Assembly: GCA_027922465.2 (NCBI GenBank)
Contig: BQMF02000590.1
Span: 62,001 to 126,000, forward strand
Length of the DNA: 64,000 nt
Direction of reading: 5' to 3'
Source: Turritopsis dohrnii
Taxonomy: Eukaryota; Cnidaria; Hydrozoa; Anthoathecata; Oceaniidae
Shown: piece by piece, positions 22,534-33,829 of the stretch
How the letters are laid out: each line of letters opens with the position of its first letter
Position numbering within the stretch: position 1 is the stretch's first letter
Translations under genes and position numbers: made by a program
Notes under the pieces: model-generated
Told to the model about the DNA's origin: nothing
What the model saw: the letters and a program-made list of their open reading frames with translations, nothing else
The model's database searches: none

Positions 22534-24309
22534 TCACTTGTCGAAAGCTTTGATGGTTGCCAATACATCTGTAAAACTTGTCATCAGAAGTTAAAAAGAA
22601 AGAACATCCCAGTTCAAGCTGTTTGCAACAATCTCGAAGTTGATAATCTCCCGTCTGATCTTTCTGACATCAACCGATTGGAGAAAGTTTTGATAGCTAA
22701 ACGAATTCTTTTCAAGAAAGTTATAATTCTACCCAAAGGCAATTTTCCAAAGGTAAAAGGAGCCATTTGTAATGTACCAATTGAGGCTGAAGATGTCTGT
22801 AATGTTTTACCAAGACCAGCTGACAGTAATGGTTTACTTTTGTTGAAATTAAAAAGGAAACTTATGTACCGTGGACATGTCTACTTTGAACCTGTTCGAC
22901 CCGAGTTGATTCTGAGATCTTTAGATTTTTTGAAAGAATACAATCCATTATACAACAATGTTATTGTTGATTTGAATGGTCTTTCTGAAGAACTAATCAG
23001 CTTTGAAAATGAACAAATTGATATGAATTCCAGCTCTTCACAAGAAACGGATGAAGAGGATGACAATCCATTAGACGCAAACAGAACTGCTACAAATGAA
23101 ACTATGATGGCCTCCAAAGTACCTATTCATATCAATGAAGACACGGTTACTATTGCACCAGGTGAAGGTATTACTTCAATTCCAATTTACGCAGATAAAT
23201 TTTGTGAAGAGATGGCTTTTCCACACCTATTTCCTTTTGGCAGATTTGGATACGATGATGCCGATAGGGAAATGAAAATTTCACTTGTGAAGTACTTTAA
23301 CCAAAGATTGTTAAATTATACTCAAAAATTTTCTTCTGATGCTGATTATATATTTTTTGCTAATTATGTCCTTCAACTGACAAATTTACATAGCAAGATA
23401 AATATTGCAATGAAGAAATTATCAGGATGTAATTTAACGGCTGGCATGTTGACTCAAGGTTTTAGTGAAACTGTTCGGACTTTCATTGCTAATGATGAAG
23501 CATTTAACTTCATGAACCAAATTAAAGGCACCCCAGCATATTGGAAAAGATTTTTGCTTGAAGTACTAGCTATGGTGAAACAACTTGGTGTTCCAACATT
23601 TTTCTTGACATTATCATGTGCAGATTTGAGGTGGTTCGAGTTGCCTTCTATACTGTCAAAATTGTATAAAATGAATTTACAGGATGATGAAATTCAAAAC
23701 ATGACATACCAAGAAAGATGTGAAATATTGAACATGAATCCTGTGTTTCTGGCAAGGCATTTTCAGTATCGAGTGGAAACATTTTTCAAGGAAATTGTCT
23801 TATCTGGTCCGTTAGGAAAGGTTGAATATTATGTAATAAGGGTTGAATTTCAAGTACGTGGAAGCCCACATGTTCATGTATTCATTTGGATAAAAGACCC
23901 ACCCGTATTAACTGAAGCTACTAAGGATGATTATATTGCATTTGTTGATGGTATCGTAAGAGCTGACATGCCTGATCCAGAATTAGAACCACAATTGTTT
24001 GAGTTGGTAAAAGCATACCAAGTACACAATCACTCAAAAACCTGTCGCAAGTACAAAAATAGTACATGCAGATTCAATTTTGGTCATTTTTTTACAGATC
24101 GCACTATAATTTCTAGTCCACTTCCTGTTGAGGTGAGCCCTGATGACAAAGAAACAATATTAGAAAGTAGGAAAGCACTGTTAGATACTGTGAAAAGTTA
24201 CATCGACGAAAACCTATGTCCTAAAAAGCATAATGTTGTTGATCCATTAAAAGATAATTATATGAAGATGCTGGAACTATTTCAGAAATTTTGGATAAAC
24301 TCGGCATAA
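22534..24309 (+). pseudogene. Helitron-like 1, Rep (HUH) region
   Basis: Coding starts before the first ATG at 22678 with a Cys pair segment (YICKTCHQKL), so no true start is present here. It continues through the conserved Helitron block FCEEMAFPHLFPFGRFGYDD, the two-motif region FFLTLSCADLRW, and RGSPHVHVFIW. The last holds the His-x-His metal site of rolling-circle HUH endonucleases (about residue 397 of the frame from 22678). CRKYKNSTCRFNFG adds a zinc knuckle. The frame stops at 24309 through a frameshift, and the catalytic tyrosines are in the next piece. Role in an intact element: nicking and rolling-circle transfer of one strand. Confidence 0.85.
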
Positions 24310-24825
24310 CTGAAGAAGAATATTACACTGCACTCTCAATTTCTAAAAATGATGACTTTGAAATTCACCTTAGACGCCCACCAAATTCTTGTTTTGTCAA
24401 CAACTATTTTGCAGAAGGTTTGACTGCATGGGAAGCAAATTTGGACATTCAGCCTGTCTTCAATCACTATAAAGCCATAACATACATGTGTAAATATCTT
24501 TCAAAGGCAGAAGATGATTGCTCCAGAGCAATGAAACAAGCTTTGGATGAGGCAAAGTCCAATAACTTGAACAAATTTGAACAAATGCTTACTATTGCAA
24601 AGGCATATTCCTGTATATAAAAGAGAATGTTCTGTGCAAGAAGCTGTGTATCATGTAATGCCTGAATTGTGGTTGCGTAAAACATTCCCAAAAGTCATTT
24701 TTGCCAACAGCAATGTTCCAGAAAACAGGTTTCGAATTTGCAGATCTGAAGAAGAGTTAAATAATCTTCCTGCTGAAAGTATATACAGATATTTTCAAAA
24801 CAAACATGTTAGATCCTTACCTTGA
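24291..24825 (+). pseudogene. Helitron-like 1, Rep catalytic tyrosines, two shifted frames
   Basis: The frame from 24291 contains ITYMCKYLSK (about 24,478-24,507). Two Tyr are spaced by three residues (YMCKY), as in the paired catalytic tyrosines of Helitron Rep. It stops at 24620. The sequence continues in another frame from about 24600 (HIPVYKRECSVQEAVYHVM) to 24825. Both breaks are single-base type shifts, so this copy cannot make a full transposase. Confidence 0.75.
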
Positions 24826-25855
24826 CCGACCTGATAATTCTTTCAAAAATGGAAAGTTTGCAACTCTGAATAACATGTGTTTTGCTGAGTTTTTGGCACA
24901 TTATTATTTGGAATCTAAGCCCACTGACAGCAACGAAAATGATAACCAGCCCGAAATTTTGAACGAATTGCTAATGGAAGAAAACCATCAGTCACCACAT
25001 CCCCCTGTTGTACCATTGATGAACAGTAAATCTAAATTAAAATGCAGGAAAATCCGTGCAGTTTTAAGGTATCACATTCCTAATAGACACAAATATCCAG
25101 AGAGATATGCTCATCATTTGTTGTTTATGTACTATCCTTTTCGATCAGAGCAAGAACTATTACACAATACGTATGTTGAAAAGCTTGGTCAACCTGGTGT
25201 TCTGGACATAGTTAATGAAAATAAAGCAAAGATTGAACCATACGATGAACTAGTAGATGATGCTTTCCAAAACTACAGAGCAGACCTGGATGTTAGTTAC
25301 AATCCATTTGCACAACAAGAGAATGAGGCTGTTCAAGATATATTGGATGCTAACAATGACATGTCTGATGAGGAAGAATTGCAAGATACACCATGTGCAA
25401 CATCAGGAATTGCCCCTGAAAGGCAGTATGTATTAGACGATAATGTATTGAATGACAAAATTCGATCACTTAATATCAAACAGAGAGAAATTTTTGATAT
25501 TGTGTTAACATGGTCACGACAACTTGTCAAGAGGAGAAATTGTAAGGAATTCAAAGATCTAGAGCCATTGCATATTTTCTTAACAGGCCAAGGTGGTTGT
25601 GGAAAATCACATCTATTGAAAACTATCTATCATGTTGTATCAAAGGTCCTACTTCGCAAAGCCACAGATCCAGTAAAACCAAGAGTCTTATTGCTGGCAC
25701 CTACAGGTGTCGCTGCAGTAAATATTGGAGGTACTAAGATTTATATTCATGTTCATATTAATGTCAAAAATTTGTGTTTAAAAATTCATGAATTAAGTTG
25801 GAAATCAATTGTAATATTGATGTCAAAATTTGTGAAAACTTATGTATCAATTTAA
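24806..25855 (+). pseudogene. Helitron-like 1, Pif1-type helicase N-terminal part
   Basis: After a linker, residues about 258-270 read FLTGQGGCGKSH (Walker A, nt about 25,576-25,611), followed by LLAPTGVAAVNIGG (motif Ia of Pif1 helicases). Recognisable helicase ends at about 25,730, where G|GTACTAAG could be a splice donor. What follows to the stop at 25855 is probably intron read-through. No later helicase motifs (II-VI) are found before the polB junction at about 27,440, so the C-terminal half is missing. Confidence 0.8.
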
Positions 25856-27424
25856 GTTGGAAATTATCTGAATTTTAATTTTATATTTCTACACTAATAT
25901 ATTTTTTGGGAGGGTTGTCAGTGGTTGTGTATGTGGTGGTCATAAAATGCTCCATTTTTCTCAAACAGGGTCCTTATGATGTGAGATCTTTCTACGAAAC
26001 GTTTATAAAATTCAACATGTGAATTTCAATTTCAGTTAATTTCGCAACTTTTCTTACTATTCTTATTTTCTGTAATTTCACAGTGTTTAAAAGTATAGCA
26101 TTTTCATGATCACATTGTGCTTGTGTGTTAAACTAACGTGAGGCGAACATCATTTCTCATTTAATATACGTCCCAATAGCCCGCACAGAAAAGAAATAGT
26201 TTTGCACTGTTGAATGATGATCTTTTCGCGTTGGTTTAGATGTATGTTATGCCACAGGAGGTTACCAAACAAGATAGCAATGCAAGTAATCATCACAGTT
26301 AATATAACATGAAGATTTAAAATGCACTTCCAGAAAATCTACATTTTGTCTTCAGTGTTTGTTAGTGTTGTAAAAATTGTGAGTTAGTGATTGTGTCACC
26401 CTCTCTATTTTCTATTGGATAATATAGGGAATTAATTTTAAATAATTTAATCAATTTTAATATTTATTCAAAAGAATTTGTAAATTATTGAATGTCTTTG
26501 TGAGATGAAAGTGTAAGCCTTCGCTCCAGTTGTAATCGGTGAAGTATAATTGCAAGAACTGATGTGTGTATGCAAATGTTGACGAACTGTGTGGGAGCAA
26601 AATGTGACGTTTATTACGAAATGATATTGTTGATTAAAGCTGCCGTTATGGTTTATGGTTCTACATGTTATTCGACGGGGATTCCGGAAAAGATGCTAAA
26701 ATGTATGTGGAAGATTAACTTTGATTGTTATTGTATATACTTTCGATATTTTATTAACGGTATTTTTTCTCTCTTTTAGACAGCCGTCTTAACCTTTTTG
26801 GTTGTAAACGATAGCAGGCAAAATGAAAATCAACAACAAAATTTAATGACGTTTGATATGAACATGACAGAATTTTTCTGGATGGACGAACTTGAATTTC
26901 GATCGATGTTTTAAGCATGCGTACCAGATATATCCTCCGAAACAGATAATCGACCGTGCTTTAAATCATTTATATGTAACAATGTAAACTATTGTGTGCA
27001 GCTCGTTTGTTCATTACACACGGAACTTTGAAGACATTGATGAAGTGGTTCAAATTCCTGTATAGATGTATTCAAGATAATGATTGAAGGCTGTTTCAAC
27101 AATCGGGAAACCGGATTATTGATTAAAAATAAAGATCTGATTTAATGATGATACCTTTTCGATATAAACCGCAATTCGTTTTGTCTCTCCCATTTTGGAG
27201 TAAATGATGCTGTCAATCATGAAGAACTCATTTAATTTATATTTGTATCAAAATTTTAAAAAAAATGACATCAAATTGTTACTTCTCTTTTGTTTTGTTT
27301 TTTCCAGATTTTTGGGGAGTACATGATCAGAACTTTAATAAATATATATTGCGGAAATGATTAAACCTTTCTTAAACTTCATAGTCTTTCTTTTTTCATA
27401 CTTCAGCTGATTTTGCAGAAATCC
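25856..27424. other. Unassigned AT-rich DNA inside the insertion
   Basis: No helicase continuation and no strong ORF. It may be a remaining Helitron intron or a further unidentified repeat. The Polinton-1 polymerase frame resumes at about 27,425-27,440. Confidence 0.4.
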
Positions 27425-27788
27425 TTATGCCTGCAAGGGCATCTTGTTGTGTTTACGTTGGTTTTCCATAGTTTTACCAAAGACCGAATTATTCATCAGC
27501 TTGAAGAAGTCTTTTTCAAAGTCGTTCTTTGATTTTGTGCGCAAATCGGTGTTAAAATCGATGTACGGTTTCAACCATGCGCTTTGTTCAAATTCTATCA
27601 CCCTATGAACCTTATCAAGAACAAGACCATGTTTCAACGCTTGATCAAGCGCACGGATGTGAATAACATAATTTTTTCTGTCAGAAAGGCATGGAGTTAG
27701 CTTTTCGACCCCATTAATCTCTATTTGCTCAGGCATGAAAGGAAGATCGTTATGCATATCATGTAACTCTTTTGGATATCTCACATCT
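27425..27788 (-). pseudogene. Polinton-1 DNA polymerase B, middle fragment (motif B)
   Basis: Carries the segment between motifs A and B of the Polinton polymerase, with motif B KLMNNSVFGKTMEN (conserved Lys, Asn, Tyr-position Phe and Gly). It is bounded on the 5' side by the MITE duplication at 27,789-27,794 and on the 3' side by the insertion of about 15 kb. The open frame extends artificially into the MITE up to 27,913. Frame and residue order show it belongs between the fragments at 28,620-31,423 and 11,785-12,531. Confidence 0.85.
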
Positions 27789-27794
27789 ACCTCG

Positions 27795-28619
27795 TACCGT
27801 GGCTGATTCGAACAACATGGTTTTCTTTTTAAACCAATAAAAATGATGAAAACTAAAATATGCGGCCGCACGTTTAAAATATGCGGCCGCACGTTTAAAA
27901 TATGCGGCCGCACGTTTAAATATGCGGCCGCATGTTATAAGGTGCGGCCGCATATTATAAACGTGCGGCCGAACGTTTAAAATGTGCGGCCGCATATTTT
28001 GATGACAGGATGTTATTTCTGGGCGTTTTCTATTAAACATGGTCTGGAAACTTTACACTACAACTTGATGGCGTATAATTATGAGGTCTGTCGAATTAAA
28101 ATCTACAGCATCGTCAGCATATTTTAAGTTACAAAATATGGCGTCGTATGTGAAGGTATGTTGTTGTTGGAGATTGATATTACAAATGTGCTCATACTTG
28201 AGCTTCGGTTTGATGTGGAAGTAATACTCCACCAAACTATCTAATACCGTGGACCCACACCAGTTTGTATCAACAACATCCATTGTGAAATGAAATGTAT
28301 GCTGTAATGTGGTGTTTCAAATAATTTCTATGGACAGGGAGTCAACAACTTGTGAATTCTTTCGACACTGAGATTTACTGACCAGAAAAGATAAAAATAT
28401 AGACTAGATAAATATATTATTTAAAGCCATCGACGAAATATGCGGCCGCATATTTAAAACATGCGGCCGCATATTTAAACGTGCGGCCGCATATTTTAAA
28501 CGTGCGGCCGCATATTTTAACGTGCGGCCGCATATTTTAAACGTGCGGCCGCATATTTTAGTTTTCATCATTTTTATTTGTTTAAAAAGAAAACCATGTT
28601 GTACGAATCAGCCACGGTA
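27795..28619. mobile_element. NotI-octamer-rich MITE, 825 bp, 6-bp duplication ACCTCG
   Basis: The ends TACCGTGGCTGATTCG (27795) and its inverse (28604-28619) are flanked by ACCTCG at 27789-27794 and 28620-28625. The inverted arms run on for about 90 bp. They then pass into arrays of GCGGCCGC joined by short AT linkers (ACGTTTAAAATAT), about six perfect octamers per side. Discounting one copy of the duplication puts the two polymerase halves in the same frame, which confirms the borders. The superfamily is unclear; 6-bp duplications occur in several groups. Confidence 0.75.
28053..28283 (-). CDS. Small ORF inside the NotI-rich MITE
   Basis: A 76-codon frame, MDVVDTNWCGSTVLDSLVEY..., sits between the two octamer arrays. 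It looks protein-like (mixed composition, no low complexity) but is unknown to me. It may be a captured host or Polinton fragment, or chance. Confidence 0.25.
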   Translation of the reverse strand: MDVVDTNWCGSTVLDSLVEYYFHIKPKLKYEHICNINLQQQHTFTYDAIFCNLKYADDAVDFNSTDLIIIRHQVVV

Positions 28620-31423
28620 ACCTCGAGTATGTAACCCTTTTCTCCGTTTTCCTCAGCCAACATAGAAATGAGTTTAGTCGTGAATTTATTAGGATCATCA
28701 ACCCACTTGAACTTTCCCGTTGGTAATTTTTGAATCATAGCCCATCCATATAGATTGTTTGCATCAAGATACTGGAGATAGCTGGTCTCTTCGGTTGTCT
28801 TATATCGAACACCCATATATTTGTTGTTAGCTTTAGCATGTCTATGAACAGCCTGAGTGAGACCTCCTCTAATACCTTTCTCCATAAACAGAAACATATC
28901 CATATCATGCAACAAATCTAGCTTAATCTCGGTCTTTTTCAAACATGCTTGCCAAGCTAACCCAGGAGCAGTGTAAAAATGTGCAGGATCCAGTTTATAG
29001 TTTGTTATGCATGTTTCCCTAAAAGTCTCAAAAACATCAGCAAGCAATAGAACGTCTGTCTTGAGGTAGATATCATGATACACACCCATATTTTTGATTT
29101 TCATGTCTTTCCACACCTTCTGCGCATGCGCATAATCAGCATCACTGATACCGCTCATGTTCAACTTGCTGTAAAAAGCATCTTTTGCCGGAAGCTTAGT
29201 TTCATTGAACTTATCGAAAGAATCAACGTATTCATATGGATAAACTCCTTTTCTTCTCAATAGTTTGAATTGCTCATCACCCTTGAAGAATTTTCGAAGA
29301 TTTTTACACTGATCATCAGATAGATTGTTTACCAACTTATCCAGGCTACTAGCCATGAAACGCACACTATCGATGAATCTCAACTTTATCTTTTTGACTT
29401 TAGTCTCCCCATTTTTGTCAGTGTATTCACCAACCTTAACATCCAATGAGAAAGAGATATATTTCTCTTTATTTTCAGCGATGACGGTCATTTTTTCTTC
29501 TCCATACTGTTTTGCAAGCTCTTTGATAAACAGATGCGCATCATAACCGCTCAGATTGTGAAAGACGATCGGAATATATTTGGGTACTTTGTAGCGGAGA
29601 TTACATTCTTGATGGGCGGCTCCACAAAACTTACCGGTAAAATGACAATGATCTCGGACTCTGAGCTCGTCGTTAAAATATTTCATACATATGTGACACT
29701 TATCAGAATTGACGTATCTTTGTAGCTCTTCATCTGTGAGATCTTGCATTCTTCTTTTTGGAAACATATTGTATAGCCTTTTCACTTCACCTACTACATG
29801 ATTCACAAAGCGTAAAACACAGTCTTCACCGCGGTAAAGCGTTAGAGGGTCTGAAACTTCACCATGAGCAAATTTGCTGTAACAACAGAAACCTGTGGGG
29901 ATATGTATACCAACCTTTTCAGTGGATGATCCGCTATTTTTCTCTTCTTCAGACACCTCTTTTGACAAAGCTTCGAAATCGGCATACATGATAAATGGGG
30001 CTTTGAGCTGGTACTGACCATTGATAAATTTAACGGTGCTACCCTCTTTTGGGAGTTTGATTTTAGCAGCTTCATTGTTTTTACAATATTCAAAGTGCTC
30101 ATCTCGGGTTTCCTCACTATTAAAACCAGAGAGACAATTTAAGCAATAATGCTCTTTATTTTTGTGCTTCGAGTTGGCCTTGCTCAAGACACCGCTCAAG
30201 TTCTTTACAGCTATATAATGTCTCTTTTCCTCTTCACATAGTAAAAACAAAACAACTGTTTCTTTACGATCAAGATGCTGTGACTTACGACACAAATAGA
30301 CACCTTCTCTCACGTCTTTTGTCAAAACATGCACAGCGATATCAGGGTTCCTCCTCTCAAACAAATCTATTTTATTTAGCGCCATCGGAAACGATAAACC
30401 ATTCCAATTATAGTTATCATACTTTTTGAGAGTTGAGATTCGTTCAGGATGATTATCGATCTTATCATTATTGAGAGCTGCGATAATAGCCCACCTAAAA
30501 CATTCATCATCATCTTCATTTTTAGGATTGATTATCGATTTCTTACCGCTGAAATTCTTAGGCAACGGCATGTAAGAGCTGCCTCTCGTTAATTTTAGCT
30601 TGTGAAAGTCCACATCAATATTTAAAATCTTATCGATAACAAAGCCGGATTGAGGTAACGCAGGGTTTTCAATCTGCTCGATTATCTTTTTGAACATCTT
30701 ATTAACAACATCAGATATATCGCTTTCACTGTGAATTGTTTCCATATTGCTATTGAACGCCTTATCAACATAGATTGTCGCTTCAGGATTGGATAAATCC
30801 TCCTTTCCCCATTTGATCCACACAGTTGCTTGAATTTTTATTGATATTTTGTTTTTGAGTTCCCTCTTAATCAGATCAATTAGGATGGGTCGAACCTTTT
30901 TGAGAAACGAATCAACATCCTTTTTTCCATCTGAGTTTATCTTGAACCTTTTGTAAGAACCATCAAACGCCGTTTCAATGGGGACAAACGCTTTTGGTTT
31001 CATCAATTTTTCATCTTTTTCATCATTCTTCTTGTAGAGATTAAGAATCTTCTTCTTCATCTCTCTGAAAGCGCTACTCACTTTCTCACGAATAGGTTTA
31101 GGTGTGTGATTTACCAACCACTCCTTCAACTCATCCAACTTGCTTTTTACCTGAGGTCTATTTTTTGCCATTTCTTGCTGCTCAAACAAATCCATGTCTT
31201 GTCGGTTAGGAATAATTGCAACAGGTCGGACTGGTTTGAACCGCCTAGTAGATCTTGGTGGTGGAATAGGTTGGTCATTCCTCGTTGGTGTTGGTGTAGA
31301 CAAACGAGCTGGTGAGCCAGCTAATAATTCAATGAGCTCAGCCTTTCTTAGTTTCGAGTAGCCCCGTAGGCCGCGTTCTCTTGCAAGAGCTTTTAATTCA
31401 ACAACTGTATTACGTGAAGTCAT
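28620..31423 (-). pseudogene. Polinton-1 DNA polymerase B, N-terminal two thirds
   Basis: Starts at ATG 31423 with a SAP-like DNA-binding motif (residues 7-36, LKALARERGLRGYSKLRKAE). A linker and viral-type N domain follow. A C2HC zinc knuckle (C427, C430, H443, C447) precedes ExoI, whose acidic pair is D482 and E484 in MYADFEAL. A treble-clef endonuclease VII-like block comes next (VRDHCHFTGKFCGAAH...CN), then ExoII (FHNLSGYDAHLF) and motif A (YLDANNLYGWAM). The last about 16 codons before the in-frame stop at 28574 are MITE sequence. Protein-primed B polymerases of this layout copy Polinton/Maverick genomes. This gene is split into three pieces and its motif C is mutated, so it is dead. Confidence 0.9.
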
Positions 31424-31456
31424 GTTGTATAATTATTATTTGTGTGATATATATAA

Positions 31457-31476
31457 GTGATCATGATCTCTTTATA
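31457..31476 (-). promoter_or_regulatory. Candidate Polinton-1 promoter element before polB
   Basis: On the minus strand: TATAAAGAGATCATGATCAC, about 35 bases before the polB ATG. A nearly identical block precedes the 34,165 gene. Confidence 0.5.
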
Positions 31477-31583
31477 GCAGTTTGAAATATCATTTTTTTT
31501 CAATTTGTAAATGAAAAGACCCTCTGGCTAACCTTTGTTACTCGGATTTAAGTAACAAAAATAAAAAAAACAGCCTCTACGAC

Positions 31584-32684
31584 TCAAACCAATTTATTTT
31601 GTTTGCGAGCCATCCTTCTCTTCTCGTTATAACTCTCTCGATAGCTGAGATATTTTTCTTGGTTGTTTTTCATCCAGTTTGAATAGCGTGTATAAAATGC
31701 TTGTCTCGTATCAGGATCACAAAGAAACAATGGATCCTTATCATTCTTTTCAAGTACCTCAAGCATTTTAGCTTTACTCATTTGCTTAACATATTTTATT
31801 TTTCGTGATGCACATAAGTTTTGCGGTTCTAGGATAACTCCCCCCTGGACAATTCCCCCCCGGATGATTACCCCCTAGTAAATTGCCCCCCGGAGCATTA
31901 CCCCCCGGACAATTGCCCCCCGGACAATCGCCCCCCATATAGGTAGGAAAATTCCCCCCCGGAATATTGCCCCCTAAAAAACGTGTAAAGTATTTTTTAC
32001 GATAATATTGCTTCTAAGGTATTTTTGCTCGAAAGCAGAAAGGGAAACAAGATTTACAAATCAAAGAAAGTTAATATATTTCAAATATACATATGTTTGT
32101 TATAAAATGGTAACACAATGGATATCATGTAAATATTTGTTTTAAAAAGAGTCGTTGGCGGTTTGGGTAATCATCAACTATGCGTAGAATTCGAGCGTTA
32201 CAATCAGCGTATCTCCGTCTTTGAGGAGGTGGTGGATGCCCTGCTAGATTTTGAAGCATTCAGACACGCACAACACTTTCCTCCTTACGTAATATTTCCA
32301 AAAATTTCCAGAACGTCGGGTGGCAAGAAGAAACGTTAGGGCTAAAAGTAATTCTCCAAAGTGTATTGACTAACGCGCTGTCAATATTCCTTATTTATAA
32401 ACCGATTCTAGTGATCTTTGTCGGACACTCCGGTGGACTGTGTCGTGAATAAACACTTCAAGTATCATTTTAGTAGACAATGAGAATATATGAAACTTTG
32501 TTGGTTTGGGGGGCAATATTCCGGGGGGTAATGCTCCGGGGGGCAATTTACTAGGGGGCAATCGTCCGGGGGGGAATTGTCCAGGGGGGAATTGTCCTGT
32601 CACCAAGTTTTGCAACGTATTAATATTCATTGATTGGTAATCTGATACTCCAGTATCGTAGTATGATTCTGTTTTGTCGGTCAT
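31584..32684 (-). pseudogene. Small Polinton-1 ORF split by a MITE
   Basis: An ATG at 32684 (MTDKTESYYDTGVSD...) runs into the MITE at 32604. On the other side an open frame continues to the stop at 31584 (contains DPDTRQAFYTRYSNWMKNN). Discounting one 9-bp duplication leaves a single continuous frame of 104 codons including the stop. An internal ATG at 31781 would allow a 65-residue protein from the downstream part. Function unknown. It lies directly upstream of polB on the same strand and has a TATATAAA box before 32684. Confidence 0.6.
31825..32604. mobile_element. MULE-like MITE with C/G-run repeats, 9-bp duplication
   Basis: The 9-mer AAGTTTTGC occurs at 31816-31824 and 32605-32613, immediately outside inverted ends that start GGT and pass into AGGAYAAYTCCCCCCTGG. 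The arms are about 110 bp of imperfect tandem units of the type ATTGCCCCCCGG. A 9-bp duplication is diagnostic of Mutator-like elements. No coding capacity. Confidence 0.75.
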
Positions 32685-32797
32685 GTTTATTCTTTATATA
32701 AAAGAGATAAACTTTTAAGCCACTTTTTTTGTTGTGTCACACCACGTGTTATATCGTAATAAAATGAGATAAATAATAAAATATGTATAAATAAAAG

Positions 32798-33781
32798 ATG
32801 TCAAACTCTAAACTTCAAGAGATTTACTATCAACCTCAAAACTTATGGAAAGGACAAAAGGCTATTCGCAATCTAAGAGGATTTGGTTTCAAACCGAAGG
32901 AAATTAAGAAGTGGCTATCAAAACAAGCGCTTTGGCAAGTACATTTACCTGCTCCAAAACAAGTTGAACGTCCACATTATGAGGTGACTAAACCGAATGA
33001 GATTCATCAATTTGATATATTGTATATGCCTAGTGTTATGCTGTATGGTAATAAATACAAGTACATTTTGTCTGGTGTTGACACTGCTTCACGCTATAAG
33101 GTGGCCCGATCTTTGAAGACTAAGAGAGCGAACGAGGTTGCCGCTATGATTGAAGACATCTACACGGTTGGACCGTTAACTTATCCAAAAGTATTTCAAT
33201 GTGATAACGGTTCAGAATTCAAAGCAGATGTATCAAAATTGTTGGAGAAGAATAATGTTGAAATTAAAAGAGCAACTACAAAATATAAGCATACCCATAC
33301 AGCTTTTGTTGAGGCATTGAACAAGATACTTGCTGAAAATTTATTCAAAATACAAGATGCTCAAGAACTGAATGATTCGGAAAAGGTATCATCTACATGG
33401 GTCAAATATTTGTATAAACTGGTTGATAGATTAAACGATACGAAGACTCAGATGATCGTTATGAAACCGAAAGATGCCATCAAATTGAAAGAGGTGCCTC
33501 TCGCTAAACGAGAGAGCTATCCACCTGAAGTAGAGCTACCTCAAGATGGTTTGTATAGATATCTATTGCAACCGGGTGAAGAGCACGATGACCATCGAAA
33601 AAGAGCAACAGATAGGATATGGTCAAAGAAGACATATAGATTGAGTGAGGTAATAGATCAACCAGGTAACCTTGTACTATATTACCTTCAAGATGGACCT
33701 GAACAAGCTTTTGTGAAAGAAGAGTTGATGTTGATACCTGAGGATACAGAGCTACCTCCTGATTATGTGCAAGGTTGGTGA
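32798..33781 (+). CDS. Polinton-1 retroviral-type integrase
   Basis: A full-length frame of 327 residues starting 15 bases after a TATAAATA-type box. The rve catalytic core has D73 (HQFDILYMP), D136 (FQCDNGSEF) and E172 (AFVEALNK), a DD35E triad. The C-terminal part (GEEHDDHRKRATDRIWSKKTYRLSEVI) resembles the chromo/SH3-like tail of Polinton integrases. In an active element it would insert the linear DNA copy and make 5-6 bp duplications. It runs opposite to polB, as usual for genes at the two ends of these elements. No internal stops, unlike its polymerase. Confidence 0.9.
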   Translation: MSNSKLQEIYYQPQNLWKGQKAIRNLRGFGFKPKEIKKWLSKQALWQVHLPAPKQVERPHYEVTKPNEIHQFDILYMPSVMLYGNKYKYILSGVDTASRYKVARSLKTKRANEVAAMIEDIYTVGPLTYPKVFQCDNGSEFKADVSKLLEKNNVEIKRATTKYKHTHTAFVEALNKILAENLFKIQDAQELNDSEKVSSTWVKYLYKLVDRLNDTKTQMIVMKPKDAIKLKEVPLAKRESYPPEVELPQDGLYRYLLQPGEEHDDHRKRATDRIWSKKTYRLSEVIDQPGNLVLYYLQDGPEQAFVKEELMLIPEDTELPPDYVQGW

Positions 33782-33829
33782 ACCGTACATACAAAGTATC
33801 TTTACTAGAAACAAGTAAAGATGAGTCGT

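Larger units (their letters stand above)
12532..27440. mobile_element. About 15-kb insertion inside Polinton-1 polB (outer shell)
   Basis: The polymerase frame stops near 27,440 and resumes near 12,530 on the minus strand, so everything between was inserted. The edges are approximate: TTT occurs on both sides and would be only a 3-bp duplication. A short GGATTTCTGC inverted match lies near both ends. The insert carries the Helitron-like gene on the plus strand (13,158-25,855), interrupted by the Academ-like element. The missing helicase C terminus shows that the Helitron part is incomplete. Confidence 0.6.

Noticed and set aside
26564..26779. Plus-strand 71-residue ORF
   Set aside because: No domain, no context, start and composition unconvincing; left as unassigned insertion DNA.
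27864..28560. Regular GCGGCCGC arrays as a CRISPR array
   Set aside because: Eukaryotic context, units too short, no unique spacers of constant length, and clear transposon ends with a duplication.
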